A stretch of 64,000 nt of DNA from contig OZ017747.1 in assembly GCA_963969365.1 (NCBI GenBank), forward strand, positions 3,286,001 to 3,350,000, read 5' to 3'. Below the pieces are notes generated by a model, which was given only the letters and a program-made list of their open reading frames with translations, was not told the origin of the DNA and made no database searches. The DNA is from Asterochloris sp. CNOR1. Its lineage: Eukaryota > Chlorophyta > Trebouxiophyceae > Trebouxiales > Trebouxiaceae. Below are positions 41,361 through 52,149 of the stretch, one piece after another; the stretch's first letter is position 1; each line of letters opens with the position of its first letter. Both the position numbers and the translations under genes were made by a program.

Positions 41361-42551
41361 ATGTCTAGCCATGCTCTGGATTACTACTCGCTCCTTGGCA
41401 TCGCCACAAATGCCAGCACCAGAGATGTCAAGGCAGCCTACAGAAGGAAGGCTCTGCAGCTGCACCCTGACAGGTAGGCCATCGAGCATATGGCTATCAC
41501 GCACTGTCGTCTTGCAGCTGGGCACACGCTCCATTGTCGGAGCCTACATGGCTGCTGCTGCTCATGTACACAGCGGCATCCAAGCCATGCTTCCTGCATC
41601 ATGCAGAAATCCAGAAGGTGCAGAGAGCGGGCACAAGGCTTTCAAGGCCGTCACAGAGGCCTATGAGTGCCTCAAGGATCCTGGCCGGCGAGCCAGCTAT
41701 GATGGGCTGCGCCAGGGGCTGCCCCAACAGGCAGACTGGGCCAGCTATTCTGCCAGCGCCAGGCCTGGCCAGAGCGAGGATGACGCTTTTGACGAGATGT
41801 TCAGGCGCTTCTGGGCAAAGCATGAGCGCGAGTGAGCCTGCCAGTGACAAGAGAGTGCTATCAGCACACAGCAGGCAGAGCTGCCTGCTCAAATGACGCC
41901 CCAGGGACTAGCAGGACAGTATGCGTCACAACGTCGCTCCACTCCAGTGGTGTGTGCAGGTTCCGTGACTTTTCTCAGGCTGAGGAGGAGATGCGACGCT
42001 CAAGGAGCCAGGCCCAGTACATGGCCCGGGCTGCTGCCTGGGAGCAGGAGAAGGCAGAGGCGGTGCACACTAAGGCAAGCTGCCTGTGACTGAGCCACCG
42101 CCACCCGTGCTCAGATATGCAGCAGTCAATGCAGTGCACAGATGTTGGTGCTGCACCAGGGTGCAGCGCTCTGAGCAGAAGGCCCCTGCACTGGCCTGAG
42201 CAGCCCTCCAGCGACAAGGGCTGTAATCAGCAGCAGCAGCGCAGCCTGTGCCTGCAGGCGAGGGCAGAGAGGGTGCGCCTGCGCACAGAGAATGCAAGGG
42301 CGGCACGACATGCGGAAAGCATGCGCAGGTTCTGGCAGACCAGGCCAGGGGTCACCTGGCAGGATGCCGCCCTCCTTGGCATCTTTGCAGGGGGCATGTA
42401 CGGGCTGCTGCTGGCCTGGACCCCGGCACCGCCTGCCCCCCCAGTGGCAGCAGGAGCCACAGCTGAGGCAGGCAGCCCAGATCCTCCAGCAACATCAGCT
42501 TCCAGCAGCATGACACAGGGCGCACCAAATACATCCGCAAACATTTTGTGA
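41361..42551 (+). CDS. DnaJ-domain protein with C-terminal membrane anchor
   Basis: The J domain starts at the N-terminus: [20 protein letters not shown], then [16 protein letters not shown] with the HPD motif that stimulates Hsp70. It goes on to [24 protein letters not shown]. Exon 1 is 41361-41473 and exon 2 starts at 41607. The next exon ([20 protein letters not shown]) appears to end AAG/gcaagc near 42076, a GC donor, and joins in phase to [20 protein letters not shown]. The C-terminus has one hydrophobic helix, [17 protein letters not shown], followed by a Pro/Ala/Ser tail, so it is probably tail-anchored in an organelle or ER membrane. There is no zinc finger, so it is a type III J protein. 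Confidence 0.8.
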
Positions 42552-42745
42552 CTGGTTCACGGGTGCATTGTGCAAAGTGCATGCACAATACTGCAAAGTG
42601 CATGCTTCTCAATTTTTTCAAGATGGACGGTCTCTATTTCTGGTCAGTCTATCCTCCAGTCAGTCCATTCTGTTCTGCTGCTGGTCTGGCCTTTGTCATA
42701 CCAAGACCTTTGCTGTGCAGACAGTTGGGATCCAGACTTTCATGC

Positions 42746-43505
42746 TTACCCTCTGAAAGGATCAAACTTGCCTGGCCTCACCCATCTCATGAAGTGCAAC
42801 CTGCTATTCAATGTCCTAAACCCAAGCTTCACATAGAAGGGCTCCTCCTTGGTGTATAGCTCAAAGTGTGCCACATCACCCAGCTCTGGATGTTGTCTGA
42901 ACTGCTCAATAAGCTGCTTGCCATACCCCTGCCTGCGATGGTCTTTGTGCACCCTGCACCAAAGCCAGTCATGAGTAGCCAGTGATGTGCTGCACAGTAA
43001 AGTCAGAGATGAGCTTTGCCCAGGCTGCAAGCCTCTTGCCAGACTGAGGCTCACATGATGTCCTGCACAGCAGGAGAAGGGCACAATAGGCACAGAGGTC
43101 ATGATGCTATGCTTCCTTCCAGGACAAGCTGACTGCTGCGCAGCCTGTCACACTGGACAACCAGCAGGCAGCCATGCCTCACCTGCAGGACAGCTTTGTA
43201 GACCTGCAGATGTCAAAGCACACATGAGAGCTTGGATGCCAACATGACCAGCTGCAGTGCTTGCTCTGCCAAATGCAAAACGAAAGCACCTGGTCAGAGA
43301 CACAGCGCCCAAAGGCTATGAGCTTCTTGCTCTCAGGGTCTTGCATTGCCACGACGTATGAATGCTTCAGCATTCGGCTAGTGTCCTCAGCAGTGCGTCC
43401 TTTGGTCCACCATTCTTGCTGGAACATGGCCACCAGCTCTATCTCCTGCTGCTCTGAGAGGTGGTGGATTATGTCAGGCTGCTTGTTTGCCTTGTCACAA
43501 GTCAT
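42746..43505 (-). CDS. GNAT-family N-acetyltransferase
   Basis: Transfers acetyl from acetyl-CoA to an amine; the substrate cannot be told. The first exon starts MTCDKANKQPDIIHHLSEQQ at 43505 and includes the early strands (SYVVAMQDPE, LIAFGRCVSDQ). The last exon has the acetyl-CoA loop VHKDHRRQGYGKQLIEQF, a good R/Q-x-x-G-x-G/A match, then FELYTKEEPFYVKLGFR and the end RPGKFDPFRG. A possible tiny exon (VYKAVLQ, about 43187-43207) lies between but does not keep phase with the last exon as I read it, so the middle is unresolved. Confidence 0.75.
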
Positions 43506-43868
43506 GCCTGGGAAGAAGTCACAGATGATCAGATAACACAGGAAGGAGGTGAAGCATTTCTCTAGGCACAAGCTTGGAGCTCTGTCTGCCTGAGCCCTGT
43601 TTGCCTGGGCTCTGCAAAGGAAGATCTGACCTGAGTTGACCACTCAATCAGCTTACTCAAACGCTGAGCTCGAATGCTGAGCCCAAAGGCAGGTGTACTG
43701 CGATGTGCTGGCCGTGCAAGGACTGAGATCTGCCGCTGTTGTCATGGCATGCCAGGAGTGCAGCAGCATCAGGCAGGTCCATTGAACATGCTTGCAGGTC
43801 AGTGCCCACAGTGTGGTATGGTGGTCCAGAGGCTCATAACAAGACAACCTTGATCTGCTGCGGTGCAG

Positions 43869-45079
43869 GCAGAGGCAAAGGCCAGGCCGCAGCGATTTTT
43901 CACACAGTCACCTCTCACAAATCTGCAGCGTGGCACTGCCATTGAGCTGCCAGCAGATGAGAGCAAGCATGCCATGCTAGTTCTCAGACTTGCTGCAGGC
44001 ACTGCGGTAGAGATATGTGATGGACAGGGCAGGCTGGCAGCTGGCATGCTTGCCCACGGCAGGCGGAAGTGCGCCAGCGTGACGCTGACGGCTCCACCAC
44101 TGCAGGCACGGTGGTGGTGTTTAGCATCATCTGGGTAGCAGCTTGGACTGCCTGCGTTTGCCCCAGCGTACATCTTTGTAGTCTTGCTGCAGGGCCAAGC
44201 TGCAGGGAAAATGTCTTTATGTGACAACTCTGCAGCCATCAAAGTGACAAGCGCTTCACTGCAGGTGCCCTTTGAGGGGCCCAGGTGGGAAGTGGCTGTG
44301 GCCTGCACTACTCTGTCAGCCAGCAGGAGCGACTGGCTGGTGGAGAAGTGTGCAGAGCTGGGAGCCTTTGCGTTGAGGCCCCTCATCACAGCGCGCTCGG
44401 TGCCAATAGGTGACATGCAGACACCAGCCTGATTGGACATCTTCATGGGTGCTGGCTTCCTGTCTCTACAGCCTAGGCAGGAGCCCTGTGCCCTGCTGCC
44501 TAGGCTGTTTGTGCAACATTGTTGGACGCCACTTGCTTGTTCTTTGATTGATATGTGCCTGCAGATGTGCGCCACTCAATTGCTGAGCACACTGCCCAAG
44601 AGAAACAGGGCAATAGTAGTGGGAGACACAAGCGATGGTGCAGGGTTGCATCTGCAGGCTCAAAGCAGTCTCTCAGGTGAGCGTGCCAGCATGGCCCTTG
44701 CTGCCAGCCCCGCATGACAGCATTTGATGTCTACGCCTGCTCCTGCAGGGTGCACAACCTGCAAGTCCTGCCAGACACCACCATGCAGCAGTTCATTCCC
44801 CAGCTAACAAATGAATCCCTGACGCTTGTGGGGGCTGCTGGAGGGGAGCCGCTTCTGGAGGCTTTCCAGGCCTGGCGCACTGCACACAGTCGTTTACAGG
44901 GTGACGCACAGGATCACAGCCTGCACAGACTTGTCATCGGCCCTCCAGGCGACTGGTCTCCAGAAGAATTATTGCACCTACAGAGCACAGGTGCCCGCTT
45001 TGTTGATTTGGGGAGGTCCAGATTAAGGACAGAGACAGCTGCTCTTGCAATGCTGGCAGCAGCCATGCTCTTCACGTAG
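43869..45079 (+). CDS. RsmE-like 16S rRNA (uridine-N3) methyltransferase
   Basis: RsmE methylates U1498 of small-subunit rRNA; the eukaryotic gene product is expected in chloroplast or mitochondrion. Exons in order: RFFTQSPLTNLQRGTAIELP and ESKHAMLVLRLAAGTAVEIC (PUA-like domain), WEVAVACTTLSASRSDWLVE with CAELGAFALRPLI, then RWCRVASAGSKQSLR, and the last exon VHNLQVLPDTTMQQF through RLVIGPPGDWSPEELLHL and LGRSRLRTETAALAMLAAAM. The IGPxGxxSPEE and LR-x-ETA blocks build the SPOUT knot that binds AdoMet. The first coding exon before 43869 was not found. Confidence 0.85.
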
Positions 45080-45148
45080 AGGCCAATCAGCTGAACTTGT
45101 TTGACCAAGCTCATGTGACCCCCGGACTTTGAATTCATTCTCTCTCCC

Positions 45149-46474
45149 ATGTCTCTGCCTAGGTCGGGCAGTACCGCCACAGTTAGAGCACATGACGGCA
45201 CGCCCATAGCCCTGCACCATCTGGGAGGCATTGCCTCTCAGAGGTTGCTGGTCATTGGAGCCAATGGCTTTCATCCTCGATGCTATGAAGCGCTTGTAAA
45301 GCCAAGCCTTGGGAACTTGACCCCTGCTGTGCACACTACCATGCTGAGTGCCGCTTTAACCTCTGCAGGCTGCCGAGCTGTCTCAGCACTTCACGTGCTA
45401 TGCCTTGGACCTCCGAGGCCAAGGCGAGACGCCTGTGACAGATGGAAACCTTCTGGAGCTTTTCCTTGAGGACTGCTTGACAGTGCTGCAGCAGACAGGG
45501 CTCCAGGGTGGGCACCTGTGTATCATGCAGCCATTGAACAAGCTGCACTAGCAGGCAAGCATCCCGCTGTCCTGTGCAGGGTGCTGCTGTTTCGGCCATA
45601 GCGTGGGGGCCGTCATAGCTATGCGCGCTCAGGCTGCCAATCCCAAATCGTTTCAAGCCATCTTTGCCTTTGAGCCTGTGTTTCGGCCAAGCGGGGCAAG
45701 CCTGGCTGCGGGGTGAGCATGCTGTATCGTGCACTTCACCACCTGGCGCGATGCGCCCAGCATGCAGCAGGCACATCAGCTGGCCCTGGCAACCGCAGCT
45801 TCACCAGCAGCATGCTCAATAATGTGTCTGCTTGCTAGTACTGCAGGGAAATTATGAACGTGGAGCAAGGCGCTGTCTGGCTAGAGCAGATGGCTCGCAG
45901 GCGCCGTGCAGTCTTCCCCAGCAGGCAGGCAGCCCTGGAGGCCTTTCAGAAGCGTGTCCCCTTTGCCCTCCTCAGACAGGATGTTCTGCAGGCCTATGTC
46001 GAGTATGGCTTTCGTGATCTTCAAGGTGGGCAAGACTGCTTGGTCTTCATGCTTTGCAACGCACCTGTGTCCTCTAGCAGAAGTGGTCTGAGATGCTTCC
46101 ATGCAGATGGTACTTGCACCCTCAAATGCACCCGCGACAGCGAAGCCAGAGTATACAAAGCCACTGGCATGGCGTCCAATGTCCCTGCTGTGCTCCAGAG
46201 TGTCAGAAACATTGCAGTGCCGGTGACAATTGCCAGTGGAGGCGGTGCAGAAGAGAGTAAGTTTGCATACTTGGCTCGTGAAGCTCCTGTGCTGGTGCGG
46301 CTCTTGCAGGCAGGCAGGCTGGAAGTATTTGACAGCCTGTTTCATCTTGGACCCCTTGAAGATCCTGCTATGGTGGCCAAAAGAGTGAAGCATAATCTCT
46401 TGCTTGCCGTTGGTGATCAGGATGCCTGGCGGGCTCTTCCTCAGACCCAGCAATGGCCTGAAGCCCGTCTGTGA
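45149..46474 (+). CDS. cytosolic-type alpha/beta-hydrolase
   Basis: Start MSLPRSGSTATVRAHDGTPI gives the first strand pair; RLLVIGANGFHPRCYEALV is the HG-like block. Then FTCYALDLRGQGETPVTDGN (strand 4 region) and the nucleophile elbow FGHSVGAVIAMRAQAANP, a clear GxSxG match. The C-terminal exon gives VPVTIASGGGAEESKFAYLA and ends WPEARL at 46474. No signal peptide is seen. This gene is only distantly similar to the hydrolase at 39-41 kb and is probably not a tandem copy. Several inner junctions are approximate and the substrate is unknown. Confidence 0.7.
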
Positions 46475-46553
46475 CAGTTCTCGTGAGATTGCAGCTCACT
46501 GACGTCAAAGCTCGACAGCATGCTACATGAAATGCATGCCTCCACTGGTCTAA

Positions 46554-49500
46554 CTATGAGGAGGGCAAGGTGCCTGGTGTGTTCTGAAATAGAGAGGACT
46601 GTACATGCGGCGTGAGCGCTTTCGATCCGAGCTTTACAGCCCCGCTTGCTGTGCTGAGCCCCACAGGACTTGTTCGCAGGCCTGATGCTGGTGTGTAGCT
46701 GCGAATGGTATAGTGTGCACTGCCTGCTGCTGCGCTGGGTGGGCTGGTGCCCATGTGTGTCCTGGGCCTGCAAAACAGGAATAAACTGGTTGCTGTCACA
46801 ATCCCCATAACAATTGCTTGTGCAGGTGGCCTGCATAATGTTGGGCCGCACCTGAATGCAGAGGCGCCCACTGTGCTTGCAGAGTTTCCAGAAGTTTGCG
46901 GCGCAGTTCCCATGGCACTTGCAGGGGGTTTGAATGAGTATCTGGACCCTCCTGCAGTGCCTCCAAACTGCAGCTGTGCCTCATTCACCTGCATGATGAA
47001 ACAACTGGATGTCTCAAACACTGTGCAAAACGAGAGGTGCAGAGCAGGAGCAGTCGTTTGCCAGCCCAGCAGACGGCGGCCAAGGCTGCATGTGCTGGGC
47101 ACACCTGATTGTTCAGCCAACGAATCATCTGCTCATTGCCCTGCAGCTGCTTCCTGCTATCTTCAAGCTTGCTCTTGAGGCTAGCAGCCTCATCCTGCAC
47201 ACTGAAGCAGCCACTTGAACACACTGAGTCTGCGCCAGGACTGACATGCCCATGGAAAACCTCTCACAGCAGGGAGTTGAGCTCAGGCGGTGCAGTCTTC
47301 AAGCACAGGCCAACACTCAGGATTGGCAACCAACAGCGTGGCAGGCTTGTATACCACAGTCACTATCTAGACCATGCCAACTGCATGTCAAGAGCCCAGC
47401 CAAAAGTGACGGCTGTCTGACGCTGAAGGGAAAGGCTCGCTCTAGCCTAACAGCACGTGCCCGCCGAATCTCTCTCAGGCATCTTCACGTCACAGGCCTG
47501 TCTCAGTATGCAATCACACACCTTGAGCTCCTTGTTGTCTGCCTGTGCCCGCTCCAGCTGGCGCTGCAGCTGGGTGTGCTCTGCAGAGGCAGCCTCGCCT
47601 GCTCGGTCCCGCACTGCCAACTCCTCCTCCTGCCGGGCAATGATGGCCTGCCGCCGCCTGCCCTTCTCCTTGGCCATGCGCAGATCATTCTGCACAGATG
47701 CAGAGAGCTGTGTGAGGAGAGCAGGCACCATGCCAATGCTGCCGTGGAGCCCTTCCCCTCTCCTTGACCATGCTTGGCTTGCTCTGCAACAAGGTCAATG
47801 AAGGCGCACGGGCTGGCTGCTGCCGTGAACCTGCTGCCGCCCCATTGGCAAGTATGGGGGCACAGCTGAGCTGTGTTGTGGCAGCACTGAGGTGTGTTTA
47901 GTGTGTTGCTCAGCAGGGTGGCACCATTGCCACATCACATTAAAGCTTGGATTGGGCAGCACAAGTGCAACCTGCGGCCTGCATCAGTGCTGCTGAGCTA
48001 TGAGAACTCAATGTCAGCAGTCCAAAGGCATGCCTCTCATGCATGCTGCAGTGAGCTCAGCTCAGCAGGGTGACGCCAGTGCCATATCACATTAATGCTA
48101 GGATTGGGCAGCACAAATGCAGCCTGCGGCCTGCATCAGTGCTGATGAGCTGTGAAGAGCTCAATGTCAGCAACCTAAAGGCCACGCCTCTCGTGCATGC
48201 TGACCTGCAGTATGCAGCTACAAGAAAAGCAAGCACAGGAGGCACAAGCTGTGAGCCAATGGCAGCGTGTGCACTGACTCTCACTGTCAGTTTCTCGATG
48301 ATCCTATTTCCTTTAAGGACCTCTGCCGCCTCCTCCCTGGCCCGGGCCTCATGCCCCCCAGAAGCCTCCTTCAGCTCTGAACAGCGCTCCTCCAATTGAC
48401 GGGTTGATGCCTCCAGGTCCCGACAGCGCTCGTTCTGCTCGCCTATCACATCGCGTTGTGCCAGCACCTGCAGCAGTATCAGCAGTCCACTTCCCATATG
48501 CGGAGCCCCAGCCCACTGTGACACTGACAGTCTGTGTCCCACATCCTGCTCAGTCTACGCCTGCAGTAACATTGGCAATCGCTCCCACATCCCCATGAGC
48601 TAGTGTCTGCAGCGGCGTTTTTTTGGGAGTCAGTGTCTTTCGTGTGTCAGGGCTCCGCCAGGTGCCAGGCCATGAGCTGCCCTGTGAACAGCTAGCAGTG
48701 GCTGCCCTGCTGAATCTTCGAACCCCTGCTGCCCGAGGGCTGTAGCAAGAAGGGCCTTGCAGGTCTGGCGAGTGCTACAGCCCACCCATTGGGTTGCACA
48801 TGCAGATAGTGCACTGCACGACACAGCGCACACCGCCTTGGGCTTGTGCACCGTGGCTGGATGCAGCACACTGGGCCACCCGGCAGCAGACACCCTGGGT
48901 CTGAAGCAGGATTCAGGTGGTGGTCACACACATGACCAGCAGGGCGGCCACATCTGATGGCCCCAAAGCTCAGGCCCACTGTGCTGTGCAAGTATGGCAC
49001 CATTGCACCGGCTCACTACAGCCAGAGTAACAGGTCCTGCACTGGCTGCTGGTCCCCAGCGCAGGCCCACTGCCTATGGCCATGGCCTCCCCCTCTTCTC
49101 TTGCGGACTGCAGCCTGGATTGCGCCTTATAGCAGTGCAACCCAGCCTGCCCACAAACATCACAAATCTTTGCCAGACCTGCAACTTTGTCTTGGCTCAC
49201 TGCAGCCTGACCAGCAGGTCTTGCACAGCAACTGCCCCAAAAGCTGAGGCTCACCGCTTAGGGCCAAAGCCCCACCTCTTCTCCTGCGGTCTGCATCCTG
49301 ACCTGCAGGTCCTGCACCTCTTGGCAGCAGCTGGCGACATAAACTGCCCAACAAGTTCACAGAGCTCTGCATTGGGACCACAGAGGCCCACCTTCTCCTT
49401 TGTGTCTGCACCCTGACCCAAGTCCTGCATGTCCCAGCAGCAGCAGCACTGCTAGCCCTACAGCACTGCTGTGTGACCAAAGGGGCCCACCTTCTCCTCT

Positions 49501-51913
49501 GCAGACTGTAGCCTGACCCGCAGGTCCTGCACCTCCCCATCGCGCTCTGCCTTGTCGCGCTGCAGCTGCTGGTGCCGGCTGCGTAGGCGGGTTACCTCGT
49601 CCTCGAGGCTGCGGCAAGCGCCCTCCAAGCTGCCCAGCTTGTGGCTCAGCTCGCTGACCTACAGACAAGCAGCTTGTGCTGTGTGGTCAGGCAGGATTCT
49701 TGGCTTGGCTGAGGACATTGACTTGCAGGCATGAACCGTATGGCTGAGCCCCCTGAACTGCAGGCATGCCGTGTGGGTTTTGAGGCCAAGCAGACTGCCC
49801 AGCTTGAAGCCGAGCTTGTTGACCTGCAGGCATCTAGCTGGTGCTGCATGGCCATGCAGGCTGCTCAGCTCGTGGCTAAGCTGGCTCAGCAGCAGGTGCA
49901 TGATGCAGGCAGAGTGAAGCCTGGAATGCAGCTGGAGAAGGCATGCAACTGATAGCGTTGCCTGCCAACAGCAGAGCTGGTGAGGCATTAGCCGCCTTCT
50001 GAACAGCTGCATGTCTCAAAAGCATCCTACTTGAGTTGCTGTTTCACAAGCTCAAGATTGCACCTTGGTGTCCAGCTCATACTTCTGCTGGCGCAGCTGA
50101 CGGTTTTCATGGTCCAACGCCTGCCCATGCTGCTGGGCATTGTCCAGTTGCTCCCTGTACTTGAGCTCAAACCTTTCCTTGTCCCTGCACAGGAGACTTC
50201 AGCACGTGGGCAGCAGATTAATGTGGCTGCCCAGTCTGCTGCATCTGGCGCTTCTGAATGTGCAACACATGCCACGAGAGTCAGCAACCCTGCAATGTCA
50301 CGTGGCAAGCACCCTAGTCAGCTTTGCCAGCCCCGGCTGCATGACGTGTATCTTGTCAATATCATTCTCAAGTGACATGCAACCTCACGCTTCAAGCTCC
50401 CGCTTCAGCTTTGCCAGCTCCTGCATTTTCTCCTCCATGGCAATGGCGCTCTTGGTTTTGGCCTGAGCCTGCTGCTCCAACACCATCTGCACAGCATCAG
50501 AAACGCTGTGCGGCTGTCAACATGGCTGTCCTGCAACCCAGGATATCAGACACTTGCTGCTGCAAGGCTGTGGAGCACTGAGGGCCACGCCAGAGCTGTG
50601 CAGGGCGGAGCAGCTGCGCTGCATGTAAAGCCGGCCCAAGGCTTGTAGACCCAGCACTCTGTTGTCGTGCACTGTGCCAAAGCTGTGGGACAGCTGTGCG
50701 GGCAGCGCACCTTTTCGTGCTGCTCACGAGTTTCTCCCAGCTGTTGCACAGTGCTGTCAAGCTGGTCCTGTGTTGCCTGCCGTTGCGCCTGCAGCATGCA
50801 CCAAGTGTGCCATCATGGTCCTGCCCAGGAGCAGTGCCGTGCTGTGCACAGTTTCACATGCCTGGTGCAGCAGGCTGGCACATGCCGCAGGCAGCATTGC
50901 TGAGCGTAGGTGTGGCCAATGGGTGCTGCTGGCAGCTGGCCGTTGAATACACCTTGCGCGCAGCAGCATCTCTTTCTGCGTAACTGACCTCAGTCTGGTT
51001 TAGCTCCTTGCTCAAGCCCTCACAGCTGCTCTTCACCTCCGACAGGCGGAAAGCCAGGAACTGCAACGCAAATGGGAGCTTCAGCAGTACAACGGCAGCA
51101 ACGGACTGCCTCAGTCGGTATAAGCTGGCTTGCTTGCCACGCACCTGCTTGATGGCCATATCATTGCCCGGCTTGAATGCCAGTGTGATGTGGGGCAGCT
51201 GCTTGAAATCGTTTGTCTCCACGATTTTGAAGATGGAGTCCCCACCTTTGGCTGCCAGCACCAGCTGGTACCTGCACAGCAACAGGCGCCCTCTGAGCCC
51301 CAGGCCAGGTAGCTTTGACACAGAAGCCCTCGACTTGCAAGGGGGGTCCCCTTCACCGCAGCATTGGGCGGGGCCCCAGCCAGCACCTGAGCAGTGCCAG
51401 GGTCAGCCCACCTGGGGGGGTCCTGCGCCTTGGAGGTGATGCAGCGCTCCAGCAGTGTGATAACCTTGCCAGGAAAGTTGGCGAAGTCGACCAGGATGCC
51501 CTGCTCCACTTTGAGGCTCTGAAAGTCCTCCTCACTGACCTCCAGCGTGTGTAGGAAGAACAAATCTCCCTCATTGGAAAGGTGGATCCGTAGTATCTGC
51601 AGCAGGCAAAGGGGACCACTGAGTCTCGTACCATGCCCATGGCGGGACAGCACATGTGCTTCAATGCTCTTGCTGTGCTCGCTGCTGCTCGCATGCCAAG
51701 CCTGATGAACCGTGCCACCGCTGCATGTTTCACCCTTGAGTTGTGGTTGTTCCTGTTCAGCCCAGAAAGGATGCGAACTGTGAGCTCGCCAGCTTGCTCC
51801 TCCCTGTCCTGCATCCTCAGCAGGGCTGGTACTGTCTTCCAGTACAGCGTAGAAGCGGTCTGGACGTCAAAACTCTCATACGATCTGGTGTTGTTGTCTA
51901 TGACCAGGGGCAT
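46554..51913 (-). CDS. SAS-6 centriole cartwheel protein
   Basis: SAS-6 forms the nine-fold cartwheel hub of centrioles and basal bodies. Start MPLVIDNNTRSYESFDVQTA leads to the globular head: TVPALLRMQDREEQAGELT, then ILRIHLSNEGDLFFLHTLEV with EEDFQSLKVEQGILVDFANF (PISA motif), then YQLVLAAKGGDSIFKIVETN and FKQLPHITLAFKPGND. A long coiled coil follows over many exons: LSEVKSSCEGLSKELNQTEV, ELSHKLGSLEGACRSLEDEV (exon 49491-49658), RDVIGEQNERCRDLEAS and SLKSKLEDSRKQLQGNEQMI before RWLNNQVNEAQL, the conserved coil end. The disordered tail ends FQNTPGTLPSS at 46554. The start lies 236 bp from the divergent eEF1A start. Introns around 47.9-50 kb are long and full of repeats. With RIB43A and Fuzzy it argues for a ciliated life stage. 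Confidence 0.93.
47910..48212. repeat. about 152-bp tandem duplication in SAS-6 intron
   Basis: Two adjacent copies, about 47910-48060 and 48061-48212, share strings such as cacattaa(a/t)gct(t/a)gga, ttgggcagcacaa, gcggcctgcatcagtgctg and cctctc(a/g)tgcatgctg. They differ at many single sites, so the duplication is not recent. Confidence 0.85.
49020..49560 (-). repeat. decaying copies of SAS-6 exon 3' edge with donor
   Basis: Downstream of the exon 49491-49658 the sense strand repeats its end (gtgcaggacctgcgggtcag, gctacagtctgcagaggagaag, then gtgggc) at about 49392-49440, 49276-49325 and less clearly 49080-49130 and near 49200. Spacing is about 100-115 bp. Two of the copies keep gtgggg or gtgggc donors. 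Confidence 0.75.
49720..49894 (-). repeat. copies of SAS-6 exon 5' edge with acceptor
   Basis: Upstream of the same exon (sense direction) the acceptor plus exon start (ctgtag, GTCAGCGAGCTGAGCCACAA) recurs as ctgcag followed by gtcaacaagctcggcttcaa ending near 49823, and more weakly at 49861-49894. The string tgcaggcat recurs three times at about 49727, 49770 and 49826. Confidence 0.65.
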
Positions 51914-52149
51914 GCTTGTGAGGAATATGGGTCCTGGTAATGATGCCGGTGGTGACGCCGCACCAAGCAGGTCTCTCAGCCAGACACGCAGTTGATGAGG
52001 CCAAGCTTGCGGTTCATGCCTTTTTGTAATTTTAAGTGAGAGACGATCACAGAAAGGCCGCCAGCACAAAACTTCTCAGAGGTCTACTCTGCTGATAATC
52101 CGTCAGCGTAGCAAGCTCAGCACCCCTCGCCCTTCTAACACTAGCAACC
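51914..52149. promoter_or_regulatory. bidirectional promoter, SAS-6 / eEF1A
   Basis: 236 bp between divergent start codons of a cell-cycle-type centriole gene and the housekeeping eEF1A gene. No TATA box was recognised. Strong constitutive and weak cyclic expression would have to be separated within this short stretch. Confidence 0.45.

Noticed and set aside
43187-43207. 21-bp micro-exon VYKAVLQ in the GNAT gene
   Set aside because: Both borders look like good splice sites, but the next exon would then be read in the wrong frame. Left as unresolved and not claimed.
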